From the NCBI GenBank assembly GCA_052139595.1, contig JBKQWK010000139.1, positions 1 to 14,635 on the forward strand: 14,635 nucleotides of DNA, in the 5' to 3' direction. This document shows positions 6,708 through 13,936 of this stretch, piece by piece. The stretch is from JBKQWK01 sp052139595 (GTDB lineage: Bacteria > Actinomycetota > Thermoleophilia > UBA2241). The number at the start of each line of letters is the position of its first letter. The first letter of the stretch is position 1. Below the pieces are notes generated by a model. That model was not told the origin of the DNA. It made no database searches and saw only the letters and a program-made list of their open reading frames with translations. Position numbers and translations under genes: made by a program.

Positions 6708-7286
6708 CTACAGCTCACCGATGCGATTCAACGGCCAGTAAATGGCAAACACGCGGCCGATGATGGCGGCTGACGGCACCGTCCCCAGTAGCGACTGTCG
6801 TCGCTGTCGGTGCGGTTGTCGCCCATGACGAAGTACTGGCCGGCCGGCACCGTAAAGGGGCGATTAAGAGACCACGGCTCGGGCGGGTTAGGGGACTCGG
6901 CCGGCACTGTTGGCGTGTAGGAACCGTTTGGCTGACGCAGGTACGGCTCGTTCAAAAGGCGGCCGTTCACGTAGAGGCGGCCGGAGTGTAGCGACAGCGT
7001 GTCGCCGGGCAGGCGACTACACGCTTGAGAAGCGGATACCGGCTCATCGACGCGGGTACCCGAAAGACGATCACATCACCGCGATGGATGCTGCGAAAGT
7101 GAAACGTGGCCCGGTCGACGAGCACGCGTTCGCCCTCCCGGATCGTGTTTGCCATTGACGCGGTGGGCACACGAAACGGTTTGACGATGAAGGCTTGCAC
7201 GAAAACGGTGAGAGCGATGGCCACGACCACTGTGATGCCCGTCTCGAAAACCGCCCGTCGCCACGAGCGCGGTTTTCGCGCATCAT
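6708..7286 (-). pseudogene. lepB: signal peptidase I with disrupted reading frame
   Basis: Three minus-strand frames together spell one type I signal peptidase of about 193 residues. The N-terminal part has one membrane helix (VVVAIALTVFVQAFIV) and the Ser box FRVPTASM with the catalytic Ser. The Lys box reads PLLKRVV with the general-base Lys. After a missing base near 7004-7010 the frame continues as GDTLSLHSGRLYVNG and the signature MGDNRTDSDDSRYWG. After a second missing base near 6783-6786 it resumes as TVPSAAIIGRVF...PLNRIGEL, ending at a TAG at 6708-6710. A third missing base in the T4 run at 7273-7276 would connect an upstream ATG (7286) to the helix; otherwise the only in-frame start is GTG at 7230. 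All disruptions are single-base losses in short runs, so sequencing error is as likely as true decay. It would be exported-protein maturase at the membrane if intact. Confidence 0.85.
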
Positions 7287-7349
7287 CGCGTCAACCCGTC
7301 TTTCGCTTGCCTCTCGCCCGAGTAAGGGATCGCTGCGACAGGCCTACCC

Positions 7350-9365
7350 TCATTCGGCAGCCGCGCCCTCGGCAACATCGCTTTCGATTGGCGCGACCGG
7401 TGCCGGCGCGCCCGCGCGCGGCTTGCGCGCCTTCGGTTGACCGTGCTGCTCGGAGCGCGCCTTCTTGCGCTCGTCTTTCTGTCGGAAGACCTCTTCTTCG
7501 GGAACGCCTTCGAGCAGCGCCTCGAACTCGCCTCGCTCCAGTGTTTCGCGTTCCATGAGGATCTTGCTCACGCTGTCGAGCTGGTCGCGGTGATCGCCGA
7601 GCACCTTGAGGGCACGCTCGCGGCCCTCTTCGATGATGCGGCGGATCTCTTCATCGATCTCGCGCGCTACTTCTTCGCTGTAGTCCGGCTCCTGGCTGAA
7701 CTCGCGACCGAGGAACGGCATGCTCTGGTTGTGGCCCAGGGTGCGCGGTCCGAGTCGTTCGCTCATGCCAAAGCGCATGATCATCTGCTTGGCGATGCTC
7801 GTCGCCTTCTCGATGTCGTTGGCAGCGCCGGTCGTAATCTCACCAAAGACGAGCTGCTCGGAGGCGCGACCACCGAGGGTCATGGCGAGGTTGTCGAGCA
7901 GCTCCTGAGAGGTGGTGAGAAACTTGTCTTCGGTCGGCAGCGAGATCGTGTAGCCCAGCGCCTGACCACGGCTGACGACGCTCACCTTGTGCACCGGGTC
8001 GGTGTTTTCGAGGTAGTGACCAACGAGAGCATGACCCATCTCGTGGTAAGCGGTGATCGCCTTCTCTTTTTCGCTGATCAGGCGGCTCTTCTTTTCGGGG
8101 CCGGCGACGATGCGCATGATGCCCTCTTCAAGCTCGACCATGTCGATCTGCTTCTTGCCGTGCCGAGCGGCCAAGAGGGCTGCCTCGTTGACCAGGTTCG
8201 ACAGGTCGGCGCCGGTGAAGCCGGGTGTCTGGGCAGCGAGAGCATCGATGTCGATCTCACGGGCGATCGGCTTGCCTCTGGTGTGTACCTTGAGGATGTC
8301 GCGCCGCCCTTCGCGATCGGGCCGGTCGACGACAATCTGGCGGTCAAAGCGGCCCGGCCGCAAGAGCGCCGGGTCAAGGATGTCCGGTCGGTTCGTGGCG
8401 GCGATGAGGATCACAGTGTCCTTCATCTCAAAGCCATCCATCTCGACCAGCAACTGGTTCAAGGTCTGCTCGCGCTCGTCGTTGCCACCGCCCAGGCCGG
8501 CGCCGCGCTGACGACCGACGGCGTCGATCTCGTCGACGAAGATGATGCAGGGGGAGTTCTGCTTGGCTTGGGCAAACAGGTCACGGACGCGGCTGGCGCC
8601 GACACCGACGAACATCTCGACAAAGTCCGAGCCGCTGATCGAAAAGAACGGTACGCCGGCTTCGCCGGCGACCGCCCGGGCAAGCAGCGTCTTGCCGGTG
8701 CCAGGCGGGCCGTAGAGCAAAACACCCTTGGGGATGCGGGCGCCGAGCTGCTGGAATTTCTTCGGGTTTTCGAGAAACTCCTTGATCTCGTGTAGCTCTT
8801 CCACTGCCTCTTCGACTCCGGCCACATCTTTGAACGTCACTTTGGGTGAGTCGACACTGACCTGCTTGGCGCGGCTCTTGCCGAAGTTCATGACTTTGCT
8901 GCCACCACCCTGCGAGCGTCGCATCATGAAGTAGAAGAAGCCGATGATGAGGGCGATTGGCAAGAGCAGCGAGAGGGCGCTCACCCACCACGGCGAGCCG
9001 GGGCTGGTCGAGGTGACTTTGACGGCCGGGTACTGGGCCAGCAGGTTGGTCACGGTGCCCGTGTCGGGATAGTTGACTGAGTACGACGTGTTCTTCGTCG
9101 TCTTGACCTGCAACGACTGATTGCTGGTGTTGATGACCACAGACTGCACGTTGCCAGCAGCGAGATCACTCGTGAAGCTCGGGCTGCCGCCCTGATAGGT
9201 GTAGTCGACGGTGCTGCTACCCTTTGCTAGGAGGGTCATCGCGCCGTGCCTCAGGTAGTAGCTCTGGGGGTTCTGAGCGTTATCGCTGCTTCTCGCCCGA
9301 GGGACCGTCAGCACGAGGGCCGCCAGGATGAACGTGATCACGACGGCGACGATGACCCGCGTCAT
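7350..9365 (-). CDS. ftsH: ATP-dependent zinc metalloprotease FtsH
   Basis: The 671-residue membrane-anchored AAA+ protease degrades misfolded or regulatory membrane and cytosolic proteins as a hexamer. Order of elements: first membrane helix about 4-21; extracytoplasmic FtsH_ext domain to about 125; second helix about 126-148; Walker A GPPGTGKT 219-226; pore loop MFVG 251-254; Walker B IIFVDEID 274-281; second region of homology with arginine fingers Arg336 and Arg339 in LRPGRFDR. The zinc site is HEMGH 441-445, with Asp517 in GAANDIEKA as third ligand. All key residues are present. The tail from about 630 is Lys/Arg-rich then Ala/Pro-rich, as often in Actinobacteria. The ATG at 9365 follows GGGGGTGG, and an upstream extension to 9431 lacks family similarity. 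The signal peptidase gene follows after 63 bases. The usual actinobacterial tilS-hpt-ftsH order is not seen: no gene lies directly upstream. Confidence 0.97.
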   Translation of the reverse strand: MTRVIVAVVITFILAALVLTVPRARSSDNAQNPQSYYLRHGAMTLLAKGSSTVDYTYQGGSPSFTSDLAAGNVQSVVINTSNQSLQVKTTKNTSYSVNYPDTGTVTNLLAQYPAVKVTSTSPGSPWWVSALSLLLPIALIIGFFYFMMRRSQGGGSKVMNFGKSRAKQVSVDSPKVTFKDVAGVEEAVEELHEIKEFLENPKKFQQLGARIPKGVLLYGPPGTGKTLLARAVAGEAGVPFFSISGSDFVEMFVGVGASRVRDLFAQAKQNSPCIIFVDEIDAVGRQRGAGLGGGNDEREQTLNQLLVEMDGFEMKDTVILIAATNRPDILDPALLRPGRFDRQIVVDRPDREGRRDILKVHTRGKPIAREIDIDALAAQTPGFTGADLSNLVNEAALLAARHGKKQIDMVELEEGIMRIVAGPEKKSRLISEKEKAITAYHEMGHALVGHYLENTDPVHKVSVVSRGQALGYTISLPTEDKFLTTSQELLDNLAMTLGGRASEQLVFGEITTGAANDIEKATSIAKQMIMRFGMSERLGPRTLGHNQSMPFLGREFSQEPDYSEEVAREIDEEIRRIIEEGRERALKVLGDHRDQLDSVSKILMERETLERGEFEALLEGVPEEEVFRQKDERKKARSEQHGQPKARKPRAGAPAPVAPIESDVAEGAAAE

Positions 9366-9445
9366 GAAACCACCCCCACGGCCAAGTGTCTGCTGCGCCC
9401 GCCCCGCCCCATCTTGACGGCGGCAACGCAAACACCGAGCCCTCG

Positions 9446-9460
9446 TTTCGAGTGTCGAAA
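9446..9460. promoter_or_regulatory. palindromic dyad upstream of ftsH (possible operator)
   Basis: TTTCGA-GTG-TCGAAA is a perfect 6-bp inverted repeat with a 3-base centre, 81 bases before the ftsH ATG. It does not match the SOS box TCGAAC-N4-GTTCGA, the HAIR/HspR site or CIRCE as I know them. A stress-response regulator site would make sense for ftsH, but the identity is unknown. Confidence 0.35.
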
Positions 9461-9825
9461 TCTCTCGTGTGCGTCGGCAGCCTTCCTAGCTTATTCGGCA
9501 GTCGCTGAGTGATCCGGCGCGCTCACCCTTCAGCTTCTCCCACCGGCGTATTGAATATTCCCGGCCGCCGTTAACCGAACGTAGCGAGGACCGGATTCGA
9601 CAACCGAGCCCGTGCGCAGGGTGGCCCTTGCAGCTGGCGACGTGCATGTCGCGATCGCGGTCACGGCCAGTTCGTGATCAATGAGAGAAGCAAAGTGATG
9701 AACATCGAGATTTCAAGCTTTGCTTCGACCCCCGCATGTGTAACGAGGTGGTCGACATCGTGAGCCCATAACAAGCACAACGGCCAGAGACGCATGGTGG
9801 TCGCAGGCGTTGTTCGGGGCTGGGG

Positions 9826-9861
9826 TGAGCGAGGAGCCAACATACGCTGGCTCCTCGCTCA
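9826..9861 (-). terminator. strong 14-bp hairpin downstream of the permease gene
   Basis: TGAGCGAGGAGCCA (9826-9839) and TGGCTCCTCGCTCA (9848-9861) pair perfectly over 14 bp with an 8-base loop. It starts 34 bases past the permease stop on the minus strand, so it is well placed as the 3' end of the four-gene operon. No T-run follows on either strand, so it is either an atypical (I-shaped) terminator or an mRNA 3'-end stabiliser. Confidence 0.65.
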
Positions 9862-9895
9862 AGCGTTCCATCACAGCACGGAAAGGCAGCCAGCC

Positions 9896-11395
9896 TCAGC
9901 TCGAGATGCCTTCGGGAACGGGCGTGGTTGCCTCCTGATTCGCTATGAGGCCCTCCTCAGAAGCGAGCAGCGTGCCCGCTCGCCTGGCGACGGCAGGACG
10001 AAGCAGGATGTACACGACCCCCACAGCGATCCAGGCGATGAAGATCACCGGCAACTTGGCATTGGCCCCCGTGGGATAGGGGATCACGTTGCGGTAGATG
10101 GTGTAACCGAGCACGACGAGGGCTGCAAGCGGGATCACGATCTCCCACCGCCTCACGAACCTGTGCTTCGAGAAGAAGAGGAGACGGATTGCGCCGAAGG
10201 TGGCCATTGCGTACACCACAAGGATAATCAGGGTACCGATCGTTCCGGACCAGACAAACGCGTCGAAGGGCGTTGCCTTCCAGACCGTGGCAAAGATCGC
10301 GACGACCACGAACGCACCGATGGTGACTGCTGTGGTCGCGGCCACCGGAGTGCCCAGACGGGGCGACACGGCCGCGAGGCGCTTGGGGGTGACACCGTCA
10401 CGACTGAGCGCATAGAGGATGCGCGAAGCGCCGACGGTGCAGGCGAGGACGCAGCCGAAAGCGCTGATGGATGTACCGAGCGTGATGATATCCCCAATCC
10501 AGTGGGCGATGAACAGCCTGCTCAGGTCGCCGAGCAGCGTGCCCGAGTTGATGAATGCCTGTACGCCTTTGGCACTCGTCCCGAAGCCCATCGATTCGAC
10601 GGCCGTCACGAACACGAAGTAGATGCCGCCGAAGATCGCCACGCCGAGTATGGCCCGCGGGATGTCCTTGTGCGGGTGCTTACTTTCCTCGCCTAGCGTG
10701 GCCGCGGCCTCGAAGCCACCAAACGACAGGAACCCAAAGACCGCACCGAGTGCCACCACGGAGATCGAAGTACCGTGTGGAATGGAGAACACGCTGAGAG
10801 TGAAGTGATTATGGTTTGGGGCAGTATGCGTGATGAGCTTTACCAGGATGATCACGCTGACGATGAGGATTAAAGCGACAGTGCTCCCCTCCACGGCCAG
10901 GAGGACTTTTGTCGCGCGCCGCACGGGCGAGATCGCCATGACCCAGGCGAGGACAATAGCAATGGAACCGAAGAGGAAGCCCGCCCAGGTGGGTGCGTTG
11001 TGCCAGAGGCCGACCTCGCCCAGAAACGACGAGAAGAAGATCCCGGACGCCATGCCAGTGACGATGATCCAGAAGCCGTAGGTCCCGATGAGGGACCATC
11101 CTGCCGAGACCCCGGCCTGAGGGCCGAGGATAGCGCCGACGAACCCGTACACGGAACCCGCGTGATGGAAGATCTGGCACAGGCGCACGAAGCTATAGGC
11201 TACGAGCAGCACGCCGACGGTCGCCAGAAGGAATGCGAGTGGGACGGCACGCCCGACGCTCAGCGCGCTTCCTTGTGGGTTGATGTTCGCGGCCATGGAT
11301 GGCGCCATGAGGGCCAGGGAAATGCCGATGGCCGCCCAAATGGTCAGTTCTTTGCGAAGGCGGGGGCCCTCGCCGGATGGATCCGTCTGTTGCAC
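9896..11395 (-). CDS. APC-superfamily amino acid/amine permease
   Basis: The 499-residue protein shows about 12 hydrophobic segments and the APC-family opening: a short charged cytosolic N-terminus, then GISLALMAPSMAANINPQG in helix 1. An AGSVYGFVG block lies in helix 3, and GGFEAAATLGEESKHPHKDIPRAI falls in the helix 6-7 region, a signature of APC-type permeases (FEA..LGEE...P...IPRA). GASRILYALSRDGVTP near the middle is also typical. It would act in the cytoplasmic membrane as a proton- or antiport-driven importer of an amino acid, polyamine or related amine; the substrate is not readable. The start is GTG with AAGGGGG five bases upstream. It is the last gene of the minus-strand operon, 82 bases after the M20 peptidase stop, and is followed by the 9826-9861 hairpin. 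Confidence 0.92.
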   Translation of the reverse strand: MQQTDPSGEGPRLRKELTIWAAIGISLALMAPSMAANINPQGSALSVGRAVPLAFLLATVGVLLVAYSFVRLCQIFHHAGSVYGFVGAILGPQAGVSAGWSLIGTYGFWIIVTGMASGIFFSSFLGEVGLWHNAPTWAGFLFGSIAIVLAWVMAISPVRRATKVLLAVEGSTVALILIVSVIILVKLITHTAPNHNHFTLSVFSIPHGTSISVVALGAVFGFLSFGGFEAAATLGEESKHPHKDIPRAILGVAIFGGIYFVFVTAVESMGFGTSAKGVQAFINSGTLLGDLSRLFIAHWIGDIITLGTSISAFGCVLACTVGASRILYALSRDGVTPKRLAAVSPRLGTPVAATTAVTIGAFVVVAIFATVWKATPFDAFVWSGTIGTLIILVVYAMATFGAIRLLFFSKHRFVRRWEIVIPLAALVVLGYTIYRNVIPYPTGANAKLPVIFIAWIAVGVVYILLRPAVARRAGTLLASEEGLIANQEATTPVPEGISS

Positions 11396-11477
11396 TTTTC
11401 CCCCTTATGTTCGAGCGGAAGGGACGGACTGCGAGTAGGTAGAACGAGGTGGCGTTTACATGGGCAGCGCCTTCGCA

Positions 11478-12725
11478 TCAGACGGTGTCCTCGGGCGGAC
11501 CTCCTTCCGAGAGTCGTTGACCGGTGAGCAGACCTCTGCCGAGCGCGTCGCACAAGCCGGCCGTGAGACCGCAGCGCGCTGGCACCGACTGAAGCAAAAT
11601 ATACTCGTCTGGCGAGTGATCGCGGCCGCCGACGGGCCCGAGTCCATCGAGTGTGGCAACGCCGACGTCGGCCGTCCAGCAGCCGTCCGACAGGCCGCCA
11701 CTCGTTTGCCCGCCAACCGCTGTGCCCATCGCCGTCGCAAGTCGCTTCGCTACGGCGAACATGGTGGCAGTACCAGGGTTGGGCTCAATGCCCGGCCAGG
11801 GGCCCTCAACGGTGATGCTGGTCTCGAGGCCAGCATCAAGCGACGTCGTCGCGATCTCACCGAGCGCCCAGCTCAAGTCGTCGGCCGAGGCCGCGCGTAT
11901 ATCGAGCACGGCTTGGGCCCGCTCGGGCACGACGTTGGCCATGGTGCCTCCCGAGAACGTGGCCGCCATGACCGTCAACCCCGGCCGGCGTTCGTTCAAG
12001 GCGTCGGTACGCAGCAGTTCGCGGCACAAACCCAGCAATGCGTTCTGGCCTCTCTTCGGCTCGGTGCCAGCATGGGCAGAACGACCTTTGGTGGCCATGC
12101 GCACCCAAGCTCCGGCTTTGCGTCCGATGACCAAATCACCGTTCTCTCGACCACACTCGAACACGAGAACAGCCACGGCGTCGCGCATCCGATCGAGCGC
12201 GGGAAACACTGCCGTGCGCACCTCTTCATCAGGGGCGCTATAAAGCTCCACCGCCTCGAACTGTCGCTGTCCCCGGCCCATGGCTTCAAGAGCGAGCAAA
12301 CCAACGAGCAAACCGCCCTTCATGTCCGCCACGCCGGGGCCGAAGGCGCGCTCGTTTCTGGTGACGAACGGGCGCGCCGCCGCCGTGCCACGCTCGAAAA
12401 CGGTGTCGTGGTGTCCGAGGAGCACGATGCGGCCGCTGCCTGACCCCGGCAGTCGCGCGACGAGGTACGAGCCTGCATCACTCGGCAGGAACTCGCACTC
12501 GCAACCGGCCTGTTCGGCCCACTCGGCGAGCTGGGTCGCGACGCGTTCCCGGCCCTGCGGGCTGTCCGCGCCGGTGTCTTCGTTCACGATCGTACGCAGG
12601 CGATCCACGTAGGTGGCCATATGCTGCCCTGCGAACGCTTGCGCTGAGACCGCTTCTGCGACGCTCGCGGCGAGATCGACGGATGACGCGTCGTCCACGG
12701 CGACTGTATGGTCACGCGATTCCAT
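11478..12725 (-). CDS. M20-family metallopeptidase (glutamate carboxypeptidase-like)
   Basis: The 415-residue protein, from the ATG at 12725 with AGAGG upstream, keeps the full two-zinc M20A site. The residues are His105 in GHHDTV, bridging Asp134 in GVADMKGG, general-base Glu167 with Glu168 in PDEEV, Glu190 in VFECGR, and His370 in GGRDHSPDEY. Between them lies the dimerisation domain (about 200-310), with the GRSAHAG and GGTMANVVPE segments typical of the family. It looks closest to carboxypeptidase G2/ArgE-type enzymes, which split N-acyl amino acid bonds, often releasing glutamate. No signal peptide is seen, so it is probably cytosolic. Its start overlaps the end of the amidohydrolase gene by 14 bases, indicating translational coupling in one operon. 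A plausible substrate is a gamma-glutamyl or N-acyl intermediate made by the neighbouring ligase; this is inference. Confidence 0.92.
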   Translation of the reverse strand: MESRDHTVAVDDASSVDLAASVAEAVSAQAFAGQHMATYVDRLRTIVNEDTGADSPQGRERVATQLAEWAEQAGCECEFLPSDAGSYLVARLPGSGSGRIVLLGHHDTVFERGTAAARPFVTRNERAFGPGVADMKGGLLVGLLALEAMGRGQRQFEAVELYSAPDEEVRTAVFPALDRMRDAVAVLVFECGRENGDLVIGRKAGAWVRMATKGRSAHAGTEPKRGQNALLGLCRELLRTDALNERRPGLTVMAATFSGGTMANVVPERAQAVLDIRAASADDLSWALGEIATTSLDAGLETSITVEGPWPGIEPNPGTATMFAVAKRLATAMGTAVGGQTSGGLSDGCWTADVGVATLDGLGPVGGRDHSPDEYILLQSVPARCGLTAGLCDALGRGLLTGQRLSEGGPPEDTV

Positions 12726-13923
12726 GCAACCTCTTGCTGTTTTCGCCCATAATGCCGAGACCAATGCCATGCGCCTCGGCGAGACTTAACTGGTCGCGCT
12801 CGAACGCATGCGTGAGAACGCGTTCGAGCGCCTCCCGCGTCAGCCTCGCCGAAAGCCAGAACACCTCCGGCTCCGATGCCTCGTCGGAGCCGTACAGGAG
12901 CTTTGCGCTTGGCGTCACGCCCAGGAGGATCTCGAGTTCGCGATCGATCCCTATTGACGCCCAGGGCAGGAATTCAGACAGGTCCAGGTACACGAAGGGC
13001 ATGATAGAGGCAATGTAGGCGGCTTCGACGAGCCACGGCCAGCCAGAGTGGATGAGAACGATCGGTTGATCCATGTAATCGTGCAGGAGGGAAAAGATGT
13101 CCTGCGGACGCACGTGGCTGAGCACGATGTCGGGATCGCCGCCACCGCAGTGGATGTGCATCACGCGGTCGTGCCTGCGCGCCGCGCGTAGCGCCGCGCG
13201 CAGGCAGAAGTCCCTCACCGCCTTGCCTGGGCCTCGATCTTTCGGCCAGCCAGCCACTTGCCATGCCTCGTACGAGCTGGCCGCCTCTGCCCGCGTGGGG
13301 TTACCAACGTCGAGCCCGGTTCGGTAGGCGATGACCGACTTGTAGCCGACGGTCAACGGGTCGGCGGCCGCCTCGTCGAGCCGTCCCTCGAAGGCGGTCT
13401 CAAAGTCGACGAACGAGAGAGCTTGTGCCTGCAACTCGGCGATCCAAGGCTCGATGCGGGCCACACGATAGACGGAAACGCCGAGATGCTCCGCGAACTC
13501 CGCCCGGCTCACCGGCGGCTGAGGATAGCCGTCGTCGGCGATCACTGCCGTGATGTGTGCGTCCGTCATCAGGCCGCGAACATAGGCGTTCGGGTCGGCC
13601 GCGAGAGCGGAGCGACGGGCAGAGGTCAGCGTGTCGTGGTCTGCCGATACGCCGAGGTACTCAGCAAGCCAGCGACGAGCCGTCAGCGTAAATAGGGTGG
13701 AGTCGCGCAAAGCGGCCACCTGGGTGGCGATACCCGCTTCGGTCTGGCCCGAGGAAGCGAAGCAGGTGCCCATCATGGTCAGGCGATCCTCCCAGCCTTC
13801 GGGATCGCGATCAAGCAGATCGTGCGCACGAAAGCCGTGGCAATGGTTGTCCAAGATCTCGCAGCCCGTCAGATCGACGCGCGCGGGAACCCGGGTGGTG
13901 GGGATGATCGTCTCGTTCTCCAT
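12712..13923 (-). CDS. FluG-type amidohydrolase (Amidohydrolase_2 family)
   Basis: The 403-residue protein resembles the N-terminal half of fungal FluG/plant NodGS. Seen motifs: DNHCH with the metal-binding His27-x-His29, HIHCGGGDPD (His256/His258), LIHSGWPWLVEAAYIAS (His292), VYLDLSEFLP (312-320), and KLLYGSDEASEPEVFWLSAR with the probable metal or catalytic Asp347, then GENSKRL at the C-terminus. In FluG the corresponding blocks read roughly LLHASYPF...REAGYLA, NVYLDIGEVFP and KLLWSTDG...PETYWLA. That, plus the glutamine-synthetase-like gene directly upstream, makes the assignment strong. Amidohydrolase_2 enzymes hydrolyse C-N bonds or decarboxylate; the substrate here is unknown. The start ATG at 13923 has a perfect AGGAGGT, favoured over the frame extension to 13947. 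It follows the ligase by 11 bases and overlaps the M20 gene by 14. Confidence 0.9.
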   Translation of the reverse strand: MENETIIPTTRVPARVDLTGCEILDNHCHGFRAHDLLDRDPEGWEDRLTMMGTCFASSGQTEAGIATQVAALRDSTLFTLTARRWLAEYLGVSADHDTLTSARRSALAADPNAYVRGLMTDAHITAVIADDGYPQPPVSRAEFAEHLGVSVYRVARIEPWIAELQAQALSFVDFETAFEGRLDEAAADPLTVGYKSVIAYRTGLDVGNPTRAEAASSYEAWQVAGWPKDRGPGKAVRDFCLRAALRAARRHDRVMHIHCGGGDPDIVLSHVRPQDIFSLLHDYMDQPIVLIHSGWPWLVEAAYIASIMPFVYLDLSEFLPWASIGIDRELEILLGVTPSAKLLYGSDEASEPEVFWLSARLTREALERVLTHAFERDQLSLAEAHGIGLGIMGENSKRLHGIA

Positions 13924-13929
13924 CGCTTC

Positions 13930-13936
13930 ACCTCCT
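13930..13936 (-). promoter_or_regulatory. Shine-Dalgarno of the amidohydrolase gene
   Basis: AGGAGGT on the minus strand lies six bases before the ATG at 13923. It overlaps the TAG stop (13935-13937) of the glutamine-synthetase-like gene. It fixes the amidohydrolase start and suggests coupled translation of the two proteins. Confidence 0.85.

Larger units (their letters stand above)
9366..9895. other. 530-base intergenic region upstream of ftsH
   Basis: No convincing gene is visible. The part next to ftsH (9366-9560) should hold its promoter and includes the dyad at 9446-9460. The segment 9661-9790 is less GC-rich than its surroundings and contains GAAGCAAAG (9687-9695) paired with CTTTGCTTC (9718-9726) around a 22-base centre. 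A 60-codon minus-strand frame ending at 9661 has no ribosome binding site and no family I recognise; it might be a relic. The right end holds the strong hairpin at 9826-9861. Confidence 0.5.

Noticed and set aside
7071..7286. 71-codon minus-strand frame starting at the ATG pair at 7281-7286
   Set aside because: After the first few residues it is the wrong frame of lepB. Its ATG may nevertheless be the original lepB start.
7437..8795. 452-codon open frame on the plus strand
   Set aside because: It is antisense to ftsH, whose motifs are complete. Long antisense frames are common in high-GC genes, and the peptide resembles no family.
9585..9620. tRNA-like T-arm pattern on the minus strand (GTCGAATCC)
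   Set aside because: The loop does not fit GGTTCGAATCC, and no matching acceptor stem or anticodon arm is found upstream.
9794..10696. 300-codon plus-strand open frame
   Set aside because: It is antisense to the APC permease and highly charged with Asp/Arg/His, as expected for the reverse of hydrophobic codons. It also runs through the terminator hairpin.
11460..12443. 327-codon plus-strand open frame
   Set aside because: It is antisense to the M20 peptidase, which has all its metal ligands, and its own translation matches nothing recognisable.
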